Source: an uncultured Alphaproteobacteria bacterium
GTDB lineage: Bacteria; Pseudomonadota; Alphaproteobacteria; Thalassobaculales; Thalassobaculaceae
Reading direction: 5' to 3'
Length of the DNA: 64,000 nt
Assembly (NCBI GenBank): GCA_937776645.1
Contig: CALMRI010000007.1
Location: 118,878-182,877 of the forward strand
Each line of letters starts with the position of its first letter. The first letter of the stretch is position 1. The translations under genes were made by a program, and so were the position numbers. A model generated the notes under the pieces. The model saw only the letters and a program-made list of their open reading frames with translations. It had not been told where the DNA came from and did no database searches. This document shows positions 7,645-16,329 of this stretch, one piece after another.

Positions 7645-8241
7645 TTGACGCGATCGGTAAAGCTTGGCAGAACTGATGGAACTTGCGAACGGTTGAACGA
7701 GGCTCTGGAGGCGCTGATCCTTGCCAAGGAGATCGAGAAACCAGGGGTTCGGCGCAGCAACATTGGCGGCTGGCATTCCGATGACGATCTGTTTTCTTAG
7801 ACGGACCGTGCGGTCGAGGTCCTGGAGGAAGCGGCCTTGGGGGCGATCAAAATCGTGGTGCCGTTGATGGTCGGCGGGAGTTGTGAATTTCAGGCCCGTT
7901 TGGCTGCATGGGCCAACGTGTCCCGGGGCGGCGCCTACAACAAACGCCACACCCACCCCAGCTGCCAAGTATCGCCGGTCTATTATGTCGAAGCGGGCAC
8001 GCCGCCCAACGAAGACGTGCCGGAAAGTGGCACTTCCGAATTTCTTGATCCGCGCAGCCATGCCGAAATGTCGGCGCTACCCGGCGAGACTGTAGGCCGG
8101 CCCATTGCGATCAACCCCCTGAGTGGCCGCATGGTGTTGCTTCCAAGTTGGCTCTATCATCAGGTCAATCCCTACCATGGGGATGCGGAGCGCATCTCGG
8201 TGTCGTTCAACGCGCATATCTCGAATTTGCAGCGGATTTGA
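7645..8241 (+). pseudogene. Putative 2OG-Fe(II) oxygenase-like protein (PF13759 type) with an in-frame TAG
   Basis: From about 7681 the frame reads CERLNEALEALILAKEIEK then RRSNIGGWHSDDDLF, the conserved start of this family, and meets TAG at 7798-7800. The same frame continues to 8241 with YNKRHTHPSCQVSPVYYVEA, LDPRSHAEM, MVLLPSWLYHQVNPY and ERISVSFNAHI, which hold the iron-binding H…H positions and C-terminal strand. No ATG or GTG with a ribosome site is visible near the 5' end, so the start may also be damaged. The downstream part (from about 7837) is open and lacks the first third. Members of this family often sit in glycan clusters; function is not assigned. Confidence 0.75.
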
Positions 8242-8398
8242 GAGCGTCTGCGGCGGCCTTCAGAATCAACCTGCGGTGGCCATCAGGATGGGGATGAAAC
8301 GGCTCGCCGTGTTGCCTCGTCTTATGGGTTGTGAGGGTCAAAGTTATCGGTCACACTTCACCGCAATAAAGAAAAATCAAACAGGGAGGTATCGACTC

Positions 8399-9703
8399 AT
8401 GTCTTTTGCAAAGACCCTAAAAGGGCTCGGTCTTGGCTTTGCGACGGCGGCGGCGTTGACGCTTGCGGCACAAGCGCAGGCTAAGGAAATCAAGGTCGGC
8501 GTGATCTACGACTATACCGGCCCATTGGCGGCTGGTGGTTCGTCCCTGCAAGCGCTCGGCGCTAAGATCATGATCGACTACTTCAATTCCAAGGGCGGTG
8601 TCGAAGGCTACAAGATCAACGCGATTTATTCCGACGCACAGTCCAAGCCGGAGATCGCGATTAACGAAGCGGTCCGCCTGATCGAGCAGGAAAAGGTCGA
8701 CATGCTGCTCGGCTTTTATTCCAGTGCCCAATGCGTGCCGGTTTCGGCCAAGGTCGATGCGCTGAAGAAATTTATGTGGATTACCACCTGCATCTCACCG
8801 GCGGTGCTCAAGGACCGGCATCTTGAGTATGTCTTTCGTCCACAACCCCATGGCGGCATGTTTGGCACCGCGTCGCCGGATTTCGTGGCGCATTATGCCA
8901 AGTCTAAGCTCGGAACCGACCCAAAAGACCTGAGGGTCGCGATCATTCATGAGGACGGTCCCTATGGTAGCGGTGTCGCCGCTGGCAATGAGGCGGGTTC
9001 CAAAACGCATGGCTTCAAAATTGTCCTCAAGGAAGGCTATGCGGCGACGGCGCCGGATCTTTCCTCGCTGGTCACCAAGCTCAAGCGGGCCCGCCCGGAC
9101 GTGATTTTTCATACCGGTTACAACCCGGATATCACGCTGTTCCTGCGCCAAAGCCGGGAACTGGGCCTGCGCTGGAAGGCGTTGATCGGTCATGGCGCCG
9201 GTTACGGTGTGCCGGATAAGCTCTATGCGACCTTCGGCGACGATGCCAACTACATTTACAACGTCGACCCAGTGTCGATTTGGTTGGTTGATCCGAAGAC
9301 CCTGGCGGCGGGGCTTGGCGAAGTCACTCAGATGGTTGGCGCCGAGTACAAGAAGGCGCACCCGGACGTGAAGGCGTTCTCGGCGCATGTCGGCATGGCG
9401 GCCAGTAACACCTACACGTTCTTCGACAACGTGCTGCCGCGTGCCATCAAGAACCATGGTGGGTTCACCCCGGATGCATTGCGTCAGGCAGCTGCCGCAA
9501 CCGATATCCCGGTCGGCGGTACGCTGATGGGCTATGGCGTGAAGTTCCAGCCGAAGGACGCAAGCATGTCTGGGCAGAACGAACGGGCGGCGCCGGTGGT
9601 TGTGCAATATATCGACGGCAAGGTGAAGATTGTCTGGCCAGTGCCGTTACAGACCGTCGATCCGGTTATGCCGCTGCCGAAAACCTCGCCCTACTTCAAG
9701 TAA
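8399..9703 (+). CDS. ABC transporter substrate-binding protein (branched-chain amino acid type)
   Basis: 434 residues from ATG 8399, chosen because GGGAGG lies 9 bases upstream and a signal peptide follows directly (positive MSFAKTLKG, hydrophobic core, AQAQA cleavage region before KEIKVG). The mature part is a Peripla_BP_6 type I binding protein: KVGVIYDYTGPLAAGG at the start, KIMIDYFNSKGGVEGYK, a substrate-site segment around LLGFYSSAQCVPVSAK, and a second lobe with VAIIHEDGPYGSG. It should capture an amino acid, amide or similar small polar molecule in the periplasm for the four genes that follow. The substrate cannot be read from the sequence. Confidence 0.9.
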   Translation: MSFAKTLKGLGLGFATAAALTLAAQAQAKEIKVGVIYDYTGPLAAGGSSLQALGAKIMIDYFNSKGGVEGYKINAIYSDAQSKPEIAINEAVRLIEQEKVDMLLGFYSSAQCVPVSAKVDALKKFMWITTCISPAVLKDRHLEYVFRPQPHGGMFGTASPDFVAHYAKSKLGTDPKDLRVAIIHEDGPYGSGVAAGNEAGSKTHGFKIVLKEGYAATAPDLSSLVTKLKRARPDVIFHTGYNPDITLFLRQSRELGLRWKALIGHGAGYGVPDKLYATFGDDANYIYNVDPVSIWLVDPKTLAAGLGEVTQMVGAEYKKAHPDVKAFSAHVGMAASNTYTFFDNVLPRAIKNHGGFTPDALRQAAAATDIPVGGTLMGYGVKFQPKDASMSGQNERAAPVVVQYIDGKVKIVWPVPLQTVDPVMPLPKTSPYFK

Positions 9704-9773
9704 TAGGGATGAGAGATTGTTCCTCTAACCGGTCGGTCGTGGCTGTCTTGTCAGGAAAAGGTGCGTAGCAGCC

Positions 9774-10559
9774 ATGACCGAACCGATCCTCGCCGTCGAG
9801 GCGCTGGTTAAGCGCTTCGGCGGTTTTACCGCCGTCGATAAGGTCTCTTTTAAGGTCGAGAAAGGCGAAATCCTTGGCCTGATCGGACCGAATGGCTCCG
9901 GTAAAAGCACGATCTTCAACATGGTCTCTGGGGCGCTCAAGCCGACTGAAGGCTCTGTGCGTTTCAAGGGCAAAGAGATCGGCGGCAATCTGCCGAACCG
10001 TATCTGCCATGCCGGGATTGGGCGGACTTTCCAGATACCCAGACCGATCCACCGGCTGTCGGTTCTGGAGAACATTGTCGTCGCCGGGTTTTATGGCCAG
10101 GACGGGATTGGCTCTCGGAAGGCGGCTTTCGAAGCGGCGGAGCAAGCCTTGGACTTGGTCGGCTTGCCGACCGATCCCCATGCTAGAGTCTCGACCTTGG
10201 GCGCGGCGGGGCTGAAGAAGCTTGAATTGGCCCGCGCCCTGGCCACTGGACCGGAGCTTTTGCTGGCCGATGAAAGCCTCGGCGGCCTCGACAACTCAGA
10301 GATGGATCAAGCGGCGGATATGCTGAAACGTATCCGCACGGAGATGGGCATCACGATCATTTGGGTTGAGCATATCATGGGGGTTCTCATGCGCGTGGTC
10401 GATCGGGTCATGGTGTTGGATCATGGTGAAAAGATCTCCGAGGGGTTACCAAGCGAAGTCGCGCACGATCCCAATGTGATCGAGGTTTATCTCGGCACTG
10501 ATTCCGAGGATGCCCAGGCTTCCGCGGCGTCCGGGGCAGCTTCAGGCACGGCGCTCTAA
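9774..10559 (+). CDS. ABC transporter ATP-binding protein (LivG-like)
   Basis: 261 residues. Walker A is GPNGSGKSTIF (about 38-48), Walker B LLLADES, and the switch histidine is in WVEHIM. It carries the long insertion after Walker A found in LivG-type subunits and the BCA_ABC_TP_C-like tail (EVAHDPNVIEVYLG). The ABC signature, normally LSGGQ or LSYGQ, reads LGAAGLKKLELARAL, which is unusual. It supplies ATP-driven energy with the LivF-like subunit encoded next. The last 20 residues are low-complexity Ala/Ser. Confidence 0.9.
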   Translation: MTEPILAVEALVKRFGGFTAVDKVSFKVEKGEILGLIGPNGSGKSTIFNMVSGALKPTEGSVRFKGKEIGGNLPNRICHAGIGRTFQIPRPIHRLSVLENIVVAGFYGQDGIGSRKAAFEAAEQALDLVGLPTDPHARVSTLGAAGLKKLELARALATGPELLLADESLGGLDNSEMDQAADMLKRIRTEMGITIIWVEHIMGVLMRVVDRVMVLDHGEKISEGLPSEVAHDPNVIEVYLGTDSEDAQASAASGAASGTAL

Positions 10560-10615
10560 CATGCGCGGCGCGCCCGAGCGGAACATCCCATCATGGACGA
10601 AAAGAGATTCAGCGC

Positions 10616-11320
10616 ATGCTTGAATTGAAGGGCGTGAACGCCGGATACGGGTCATTCCAGGCGCTATTTGACATCTCGATCGAAGTAAATGCGGGAGAGG
10701 CGGTGGCGGTGATCGGCCCAAACGGCGCTGGTAAGACCACGCTGATGCGGGTGATCTCCGGCATGACCGCGCCTTTTTCAGGATCGCTTACCATGGAAGG
10801 GGCCTCGCTGACGACGGTGCCGCCACATGAAATCGTCGAGATGGGCGTGGCTCACGTACCGGAGAACCGGCGGCTGTTCCCGGGAATGACGGTCGAGGAC
10901 AACTTGAAACTCGGGGCCTTCGCGCCAACCGCGCGGACCAAAAGCGGACAAAGTTTGGAGTTCGTCTACGAGTTGTTTCCGCGCATGCGTGAGCGACGGA
11001 CCCAGCTTGCCGGCACGATGTCCGGGGGTGAACAACAGATGTGCGCCATCGGTCGGGCGTTGATGTCGGGACCGAAGCTATTGCTGATGGATGAGCCGTC
11101 GGCCGGTCTGGCGCCGGTCGTCGTGCAGCAGGTTTTCGGCTTGGTGCGGCGGATTCGCAAAGAGGGTTACACCGTGCTGATCGTCGAGCAGAACGTACAG
11201 CAGGTCCTCAAGGTGGCCGATCGGGCCTACCTGCTTGAGGCCGGACAACTGATTGACAGCGGCAATGCCGCCGACCTGCTGAAAAGCGAAAGCGTGCGCA
11301 AAGCCTATATGGGCATTTGA
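10616..11320 (+). CDS. ABC transporter ATP-binding protein (LivF-like)
   Basis: 234 residues, the usual LivF length. Walker A GPNGAGKTTLMR (about 36-47), a canonical signature MSGGEQQMCAIGRAL, Walker B LLLMDEPSAGLAP and switch region IVEQNVQQVL. It pairs with the LivG-like ATPase upstream to power the two permeases that follow. Spacing of 56 bases to the upstream gene and 24 to the next one fits a single operon. Confidence 0.93.
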   Translation: MLELKGVNAGYGSFQALFDISIEVNAGEAVAVIGPNGAGKTTLMRVISGMTAPFSGSLTMEGASLTTVPPHEIVEMGVAHVPENRRLFPGMTVEDNLKLGAFAPTARTKSGQSLEFVYELFPRMRERRTQLAGTMSGGEQQMCAIGRALMSGPKLLLMDEPSAGLAPVVVQQVFGLVRRIRKEGYTVLIVEQNVQQVLKVADRAYLLEAGQLIDSGNAADLLKSESVRKAYMGI

Positions 11321-11344
11321 GGTGACGGCGAGGGAACGGGGTTC

Positions 11345-12214
11345 ATGGACGGCATTTTTGACATTTACCTAGTCGAGGCACTGGTCAACGGCTTGCTGTT
11401 CGGCGGCGTGCTGGCGCTTCTGTCGCTCGGCCTGAACCTGATCTTCGGCGTCGTCGACGTGATCTGGATCTGCTATGCTGAATTGGTGATGTTCGGCATG
11501 TACACGATGTACTGGCTGAACGGCGTCTATGAAATCCATATCCTTCTATCGGCGCTGGCGGCGATTGGGGTCGTGGCGATCCTCGGCCTGCTCGTGCATG
11601 TGTTGGTGATCGCGCCGATCCTTGGGTCTCCACCAATTAATCAGCTATTGGCGACGGGTGGGTTGCTGTTCTTTTTCCAGAGCGTCGCGACCTTGATGTG
11701 GGGGATCGAGTTCAAGAATCTCGGTCTGCGTTTGCCGATCCTAGAATACAATGAAATGTATTTCAGCTATGCTCGTCTGCTGGCGTTCGGGGTGGCGCTG
11801 ACCGGGATGGTGGCGCTTTACCTCTTCTTGACCAGGACCTATATCGGCGCCGCGATCCGGGCCATCAGCCAGGATCGTGAGATCATGGTGCTCATGGGCG
11901 TTGATTCCCGGAAGGTCTATTGGGTGACGGCGCTGGTCGGCGGCGGTCTGGCTGGATTGGCATCCTGTCTGCTGGTGTTGCAATACGACGTGCATCCGTT
12001 TGTCGGCATAACCTTCGGGCCGATCACCTTCATCATTTGCGTGCTCGGCGGCCTAGGCAACATGCTCGGCGGTTTCATCGGCGCCTTCATCCTAAGTCTT
12101 ATCATTAGTGTTGGTGGTCTCTATGCCGAACTGGAATGGGGTTACGTGATGGCGTTCGTTTTCTTCATCGTCATGATGTTCATTCGCCCGCAAGGCCTGT
12201 TGGGGAACAAGTGA
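11345..12214 (+). CDS. Branched-chain amino acid-type ABC permease (LivH-like)
   Basis: 289 residues, highly hydrophobic, with about eight membrane segments. It begins with the LivH-type VEALVNGLLFGGVLALLSLG, then GLNLIFGVVDVIW, and contains the cytoplasmic EAA-like loop (IGAAIRAISQDREIMVLMGV) that touches the ATPases. The C-terminus has GLGNMLGGFIGAFILSL and ends FIRPQGLLGNK, both typical. It forms half of the transmembrane channel. The stop codon overlaps the start of the next permease gene (TGATG). Confidence 0.92.
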   Translation: MDGIFDIYLVEALVNGLLFGGVLALLSLGLNLIFGVVDVIWICYAELVMFGMYTMYWLNGVYEIHILLSALAAIGVVAILGLLVHVLVIAPILGSPPINQLLATGGLLFFFQSVATLMWGIEFKNLGLRLPILEYNEMYFSYARLLAFGVALTGMVALYLFLTRTYIGAAIRAISQDREIMVLMGVDSRKVYWVTALVGGGLAGLASCLLVLQYDVHPFVGITFGPITFIICVLGGLGNMLGGFIGAFILSLIISVGGLYAELEWGYVMAFVFFIVMMFIRPQGLLGNK

Positions 12215-13230
12215 TGAAAAAGTTCCTTCCCTATGCCATTGGCCTGGTGATGATCTCCGTGCCGTTCATTGGTACGCCGCAATACCCGTTACATCTGATG
12301 ATCGTTATTCTGATCTGGTCGATGGTCTATACGTCCTGGTCGCTGATGGGGCGGTTTGGTTTGGTGTCGCTTGGCCATGGCGCCTTCATGACCGTCGGCG
12401 CCTATGTGACCGCTCTGCTCTGGAATTATGGTGGGATCTCACCGTGGATCGGCATCCCGGCATCCTTGCTGACGGCGGCGGCGCTGGCTTTCATCGTCGC
12501 CTATCCCTGCTTTCAGTTCCGTATCATCGGTCATTATTTTGCGCTGGTGACCTTGGCGCTGAGTGAGGTGGTGCGCTTGATCATCATGGCGACCCGCGAT
12601 TATACCGGCGGCTCGCTTGGCTTCACACCGAACCGGGAAGGTGATGGAACCTCGTTATACGCGCTGCAATTCGCCGATAAGGAGACCTTCTATCTGGTTG
12701 TGCTGGGGGGGTGGGCGCTTAGCCTGTTGATATGGAAACTGGTCGACCGCTCGATGATGCGTTACGCGCTGGACGCGATCTCGGAGGATGAGGAATCTTC
12801 CGCCGCCGCCGGCATCTACGTCACCCGGACCAAACTGAAGATCACCGTGTTGAGTGCGATGATGACGGCCTTGGGCGGGGCATTCTATTGCCAGTATCAG
12901 ATGTTCGTGGCGCCTGATGTGGTCGGTGGGATCGGCATCTCTCTGCAGATCATCTTCGCGGTGGTGGTCGGTGGTATCTACACCTGGATGGGGCCGACCA
13001 TCGGGGCGATCATAACCATCATGATGACCGAGATTTTTCGCAATATCATCACCGACCTTCGGACCGAGGGCATTGATCTGGCGGGGTTGGACACCACGGT
13101 TTATGGTTTGATGCTGGTGCTGTTCATCATCTTCCTTCCCAAGGGCGTTCTGGGTGAGTTGCTTGATCGTTTGGCCGGTGGTCGGGCGAAAAAGCAAGCG
13201 CCGGCGACCCAGCCCGCCGATAGCGGCTAA
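12214..13230 (+). CDS. Branched-chain amino acid-type ABC permease (LivM-like)
   Basis: 338 residues from ATG 12214, which overlaps the previous stop; an upstream start inside livH would give an out-of-family N-terminus. About ten membrane segments. Family features include SLMGRFGLVSLGHGAFMTVG near the N-terminus, FRIIGHYFALVTLALSEVVR, the EAA-like segment ALDAISEDEESSAAAGI, and GGIYTWMGPTIGAIIT with FLPKGVLGELLDRL at the end. Last gene of the importer operon. The tail after residue 320 is charged and probably cytoplasmic. Confidence 0.92.
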   Translation: MKKFLPYAIGLVMISVPFIGTPQYPLHLMIVILIWSMVYTSWSLMGRFGLVSLGHGAFMTVGAYVTALLWNYGGISPWIGIPASLLTAAALAFIVAYPCFQFRIIGHYFALVTLALSEVVRLIIMATRDYTGGSLGFTPNREGDGTSLYALQFADKETFYLVVLGGWALSLLIWKLVDRSMMRYALDAISEDEESSAAAGIYVTRTKLKITVLSAMMTALGGAFYCQYQMFVAPDVVGGIGISLQIIFAVVVGGIYTWMGPTIGAIITIMMTEIFRNIITDLRTEGIDLAGLDTTVYGLMLVLFIIFLPKGVLGELLDRLAGGRAKKQAPATQPADSG

Positions 13231-13311
13231 CCCATTCGCTGTTGGCGGTCTTCGGTCGGAGATGCTATTGGCCCAAGGATTGATCCAGCGGCCTAATAGA
13301 GACGGGTGATT

Positions 13312-13794
13312 ATGATCGGCGAACCCAGTACCGCGTCCAATTCTGGGGCTAGTTCTGTAATGGCGCTTGCGCTTGGTGAAGCGCGCGCGGCGGCGGAGCG
13401 CGGAGAAGTACCGGTTGGGGCAGTGGTCACCGATGCGTGGACCGGAGCGGTATTGGCCCGCGCCGGTAATCGGGTTGAGGAACTGGCCGACCCGACTGCT
13501 CATGCCGAGATTCTGGTGATCCGCGCTGCCGCCGCCGCGCGCGGCGAGTCACGGCTTACCGATTGCGATCTGACAGTGACCCTGGAGCCCTGCGCCATGT
13601 GTGCCCAGGCGATCGCCTTTGCCCGTTTACGACGGGTGGTCTTCGCCGCCTATGACCCAAAGGGTGGTGGGGTCGAGCATGGGGCCAGGATCTTCGCGCA
13701 ACCCGGTTGCAATCATCGCCCCGAAGTTGTCGGCGGGATCGAGGAAACCGAGGCCGGCGCGTTACTGAAAGCGTTTTTTCAGGAGCGGCGATAG
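13312..13794 (+). CDS. tadA: tRNA-specific adenosine deaminase (TadA family)
   Basis: 160 residues with the zinc-dependent cytidine/adenosine deaminase fold: VPVGAVV, AGNRVEELADPTAHAEILVI with the catalytic HAE, and LEPCAMCAQAI with the two zinc cysteines, then FAAYDPKGGGVEHG and NHRPEVVGGI. TadA converts the wobble adenosine of tRNA-Arg(ACG) to inosine. The C-terminal helix (EAGALLKAFFQERR) is like that of bacterial TadA. ATG 13312 is used; GTG 13306 is also possible. It follows the importer operon after 81 bases and is probably separate from it. Confidence 0.88.
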   Translation: MIGEPSTASNSGASSVMALALGEARAAAERGEVPVGAVVTDAWTGAVLARAGNRVEELADPTAHAEILVIRAAAAARGESRLTDCDLTVTLEPCAMCAQAIAFARLRRVVFAAYDPKGGGVEHGARIFAQPGCNHRPEVVGGIEETEAGALLKAFFQERR

Positions 13795-13812
13795 CCCGCG
13801 CCAAGGTGAGAA

Positions 13813-13859
13813 CGGCGGCGGCGGTGGATTAACCGCGCCTGCGTCTGCTGCCGCCGCCG
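13813..13859 (+). terminator. GC-rich hairpin downstream of tadA
   Basis: A 10-bp perfect stem (13813-13822 with 13850-13859, CGGCGGCGGC and its complement) separated by a 27-base loop, 18 bases after the tadA stop. No U-run follows, so termination is only a possibility. The remaining bases to the thiolase gene (to 14079) show no other structure or gene that I can support. Confidence 0.3.
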
Positions 13860-14079
13860 AACACCAAGACTTCATCACCTCATGCCACGGTGGCCCCCTA
13901 TTTAGGCAGGCCCCGGCCGATTGGTTTTCGTGCCTTTACCGTAAGTGATCTCAAAGGTCACACCTGGAATCGGTTCACCGTGGGTGAGCTAACCAAACGC
14001 GACCGAAAGCGCGTGCTTGCAAGGTAGACTTGGTCGGGGCGAATATGGGAAAATCTATTTACCCCCGGAGGAGTTGGCC

Positions 14080-15270
14080 ATGGTGCAGGAGATTGTAATC
14101 GCGGGCGGTAAGCGCACGCCCTTCGGGGATTTCGGCAAATCCCTGAAGGATATCCCGCTTTCTTCGCTGGCAACTCACGCGGCCAAGGCTAGCGTCGAGG
14201 AAGCCGGCATCGAGGCGTCGGATATCGATCATATCGTCTGGGGCAACGTGTTGCCCGTTGATCCGGATGGCTTCTACATTGGCCGAGTCGCCGGGATCAA
14301 TATCGGTATGCCCGAGGAAAGCTGTGCCTTACAGGTCAACCGAGCCTGTGGTTCCGGTACCCAGGCGATCATCACTGCCGCGCAACAGATCATGACCGGG
14401 CACGGCAAGATTGCGCTTGCCGGTGGCGGCGAGAATTTTTCGCGTGGCGCTTACGTGAACCAGGGAATGCGATGGGGCGTGACGCGGGGCGGCCAGACTT
14501 TCGAGGATTCGGTCGAATGGGCCTATAACGACCCGTTTGGCCATGGCCTGATGGGCGTCACCGCTGAAAACCTCGCCGAGGACTATCAGTATCAGCGCGC
14601 GGAAATGGATGAATGGGGAGTGATGAGCCAGCAGCGGGCCGGAGCGGCGATCTCCTCCGGCTTCCTGGCCCGGCAAATTGCCTCGATTGAGGTTCCGGAA
14701 GGCCGCAAGAACACCCGGTTGATGGAGCATGATGAGTTCCCGCGCCCGGAAGTGACGCTGGATAAACTCGCGACCCTGCGTCCGGTGTTTCGCAAGGACG
14801 GCAAGGTGACACCTGGCAACGCCAGCGGCGTGACCGACGGCGCCGCCTTTGTCGTGGTTGGCGACCGCGATGCGGTTGAGGCCAAAGGCGCCGAGCCGTT
14901 GGCCAAGCTAGTCGACTGGACAATCGTGGGCGTGCCGCCCCGGATCATGGGCTGCGGTCCGGTCCCGGCGATCCGGGCGTTATGGGAGAAAAATGGCCTG
15001 AAAGCCTCGGATATCGACTATTACGAGATCAATGAAGCCTTTGCGGTGGTTAATCTACATGCCGAGAAAGAACTTGGCGTCGGTCGGGACGTCACCAACC
15101 TCTATGGCGGTGGGATTTCCATCGGCCATCCTCCGGGAGCCACCGGCGTGCGGATGACCTTGACCGCGATGCACCACCTGATCGATAGCGGCCAGCGTTA
15201 TGCAGTGATCAGCATGTGCATGGGCGCCGGTCAGGGTATGGCGGTATTGATCGAGAACCTGAATCACTAG
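14080..15270 (+). CDS. Thiolase family protein (acetyl-CoA acyltransferase/acetyltransferase)
   Basis: 396 residues from ATG 14080, which has CGGAGGAG 8 bases upstream; this start gives the normal N-terminus VQEIVIAGGKRTPFGDF. The nucleophilic cysteine is in QVNRACGSGTQA, the second catalytic region is NEAFAVVNLHAEKELG, the histidine is in GGISIGHPPGATGVR, and the base cysteine in ISMCMGAGQGMAV. The enzyme either cleaves 3-ketoacyl-CoA in beta-oxidation or condenses two acetyl-CoA. The SDR gene 218 bases downstream may act with it as a ketoacyl reductase, but a strong hairpin lies between them. Confidence 0.92.
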   Translation: MVQEIVIAGGKRTPFGDFGKSLKDIPLSSLATHAAKASVEEAGIEASDIDHIVWGNVLPVDPDGFYIGRVAGINIGMPEESCALQVNRACGSGTQAIITAAQQIMTGHGKIALAGGGENFSRGAYVNQGMRWGVTRGGQTFEDSVEWAYNDPFGHGLMGVTAENLAEDYQYQRAEMDEWGVMSQQRAGAAISSGFLARQIASIEVPEGRKNTRLMEHDEFPRPEVTLDKLATLRPVFRKDGKVTPGNASGVTDGAAFVVVGDRDAVEAKGAEPLAKLVDWTIVGVPPRIMGCGPVPAIRALWEKNGLKASDIDYYEINEAFAVVNLHAEKELGVGRDVTNLYGGGISIGHPPGATGVRMTLTAMHHLIDSGQRYAVISMCMGAGQGMAVLIENLNH

Positions 15271-15374
15271 TATTTCCAAACCGTTAGGGGTCAGTTTGCG
15301 CGGCGCCGACGCTGTTCTCCTTTAGCCAGCTTGTGGGACCCGCATCGTCTCATCCCCGAACTGCAGGGATTATG

Positions 15375-15416
15375 ATCAGGTCGGCGGGACCGCAATTGTG
15401 GCCCCGCCGACCTGAT
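15375..15416 (+). repeat. Long perfect hairpin between thiolase and SDR genes
   Basis: 14-bp perfect inverted repeat (ATCAGGTCGGCGGG at 15375-15388 and its complement at 15403-15416), with further pairing possible inside the 14-base loop. It lies about 105 bases after the thiolase stop and 72 before the SDR start. No U-run follows, so it may act as a terminator, an mRNA-stabilising structure or a palindromic repeat. Confidence 0.6.
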
Positions 15417-15488
15417 GAACTTGATCGGGTATGTCTTTGACGCCCCTGCGCACCGAGCCTGTGCAACCCACGTTAATGGAGAGACCTT

Positions 15489-16247
15489 GTGAGCGACTCA
15501 AACGACTTGACCGGAAAGGTCGCCCTGGTTACCGGCGCCTCCCAGGGCCTGGGGCGGCAATTCTCGCTAACCCTGGCTAAGCACGGCGCCAAGGTGGCGT
15601 TGGCGGCGCGGCAGATGGGGAAAATCGAGAGCTTGCAAGCGGAGATCGAGGCGGCCGGCGGCACGGCGTTCTCGGTGGCGATGGACGTGATGGACAGCGC
15701 CAGCATAAACGCCGGCGTAACGGCGAGTGAACAGGCGCTCGGGCCGGTGGATATCCTGGTCAACAATGCCGGTCTGGCGATCAACAAGCTGTTCCTCGAC
15801 GTGACCGAGGAGGATTACGACACTGTCCTGGGAACCAACTTAAAGGGCGTATTCTTCTGCGCCCAGGCGGTGGCTAAGGGGATGGTGGAGCGCGGATCCG
15901 GTTCGATCATCAACATCTCCTCGGTGCTCGGCTCGCGGCCGATCGGCACGCTCACGACCTATTGCGCGTCTAAGGGCGGCTTGAACCAGCTGACCGCCGC
16001 GATGGGTCTGGAACTGGCGCGCAGCGGCGTCCGGGTGAATGCCATCGCTCCCGGCTATATCGAAACGCCGATGAACCGCGATTTCTTCCAATCTCCAGCC
16101 GGTCAGTCCCTGGTTAAGTCGGTGCCGGCTCGGCGGCTCGGCCAGGTCAAGGATTTGGATGGCGCGTTGTTGCTTTTGGCTTCCGACGCCTCGACCTTCA
16201 TGACCGGGACCGTCGTCACCGTTGATGGCGGGTTCGTGATCCGCTGA
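15489..16247 (+). CDS. Short-chain dehydrogenase/reductase (3-oxoacyl reductase type)
   Basis: 252 residues. The classical SDR pattern is complete: TGASQGLGRQF for the cofactor loop (about 15-25), VNNAGLAI, IINISSVLG with the catalytic serine, YCASKGGLNQL with the Tyr and Lys, and VNAIAPGYIETPMN. The C-terminus FMTGTVVTVDGGFVIR is standard. The GTG start at 15489 has GGAGAG about 6 bases upstream. It probably reduces or oxidises a 3-hydroxyacyl or similar hydroxy compound with NAD(P). Confidence 0.9.
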   Translation: MSDSNDLTGKVALVTGASQGLGRQFSLTLAKHGAKVALAARQMGKIESLQAEIEAAGGTAFSVAMDVMDSASINAGVTASEQALGPVDILVNNAGLAINKLFLDVTEEDYDTVLGTNLKGVFFCAQAVAKGMVERGSGSIINISSVLGSRPIGTLTTYCASKGGLNQLTAAMGLELARSGVRVNAIAPGYIETPMNRDFFQSPAGQSLVKSVPARRLGQVKDLDGALLLLASDASTFMTGTVVTVDGGFVIR

Positions 16248-16329
16248 ACGGTGGCGGCGATGACAACCTACGGGGGTGTTCATCGCCATTGCTCTCTGGC
16301 TCGGCCCCTGGTGGCGTTGAACCCGCCGT

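Noticed and set aside
8123..8398. Long N-terminal extension of the substrate-binding protein
   Set aside because: The signal peptide and ribosome site at 8399 show the true start; the extension overlaps the oxygenase pseudogene.
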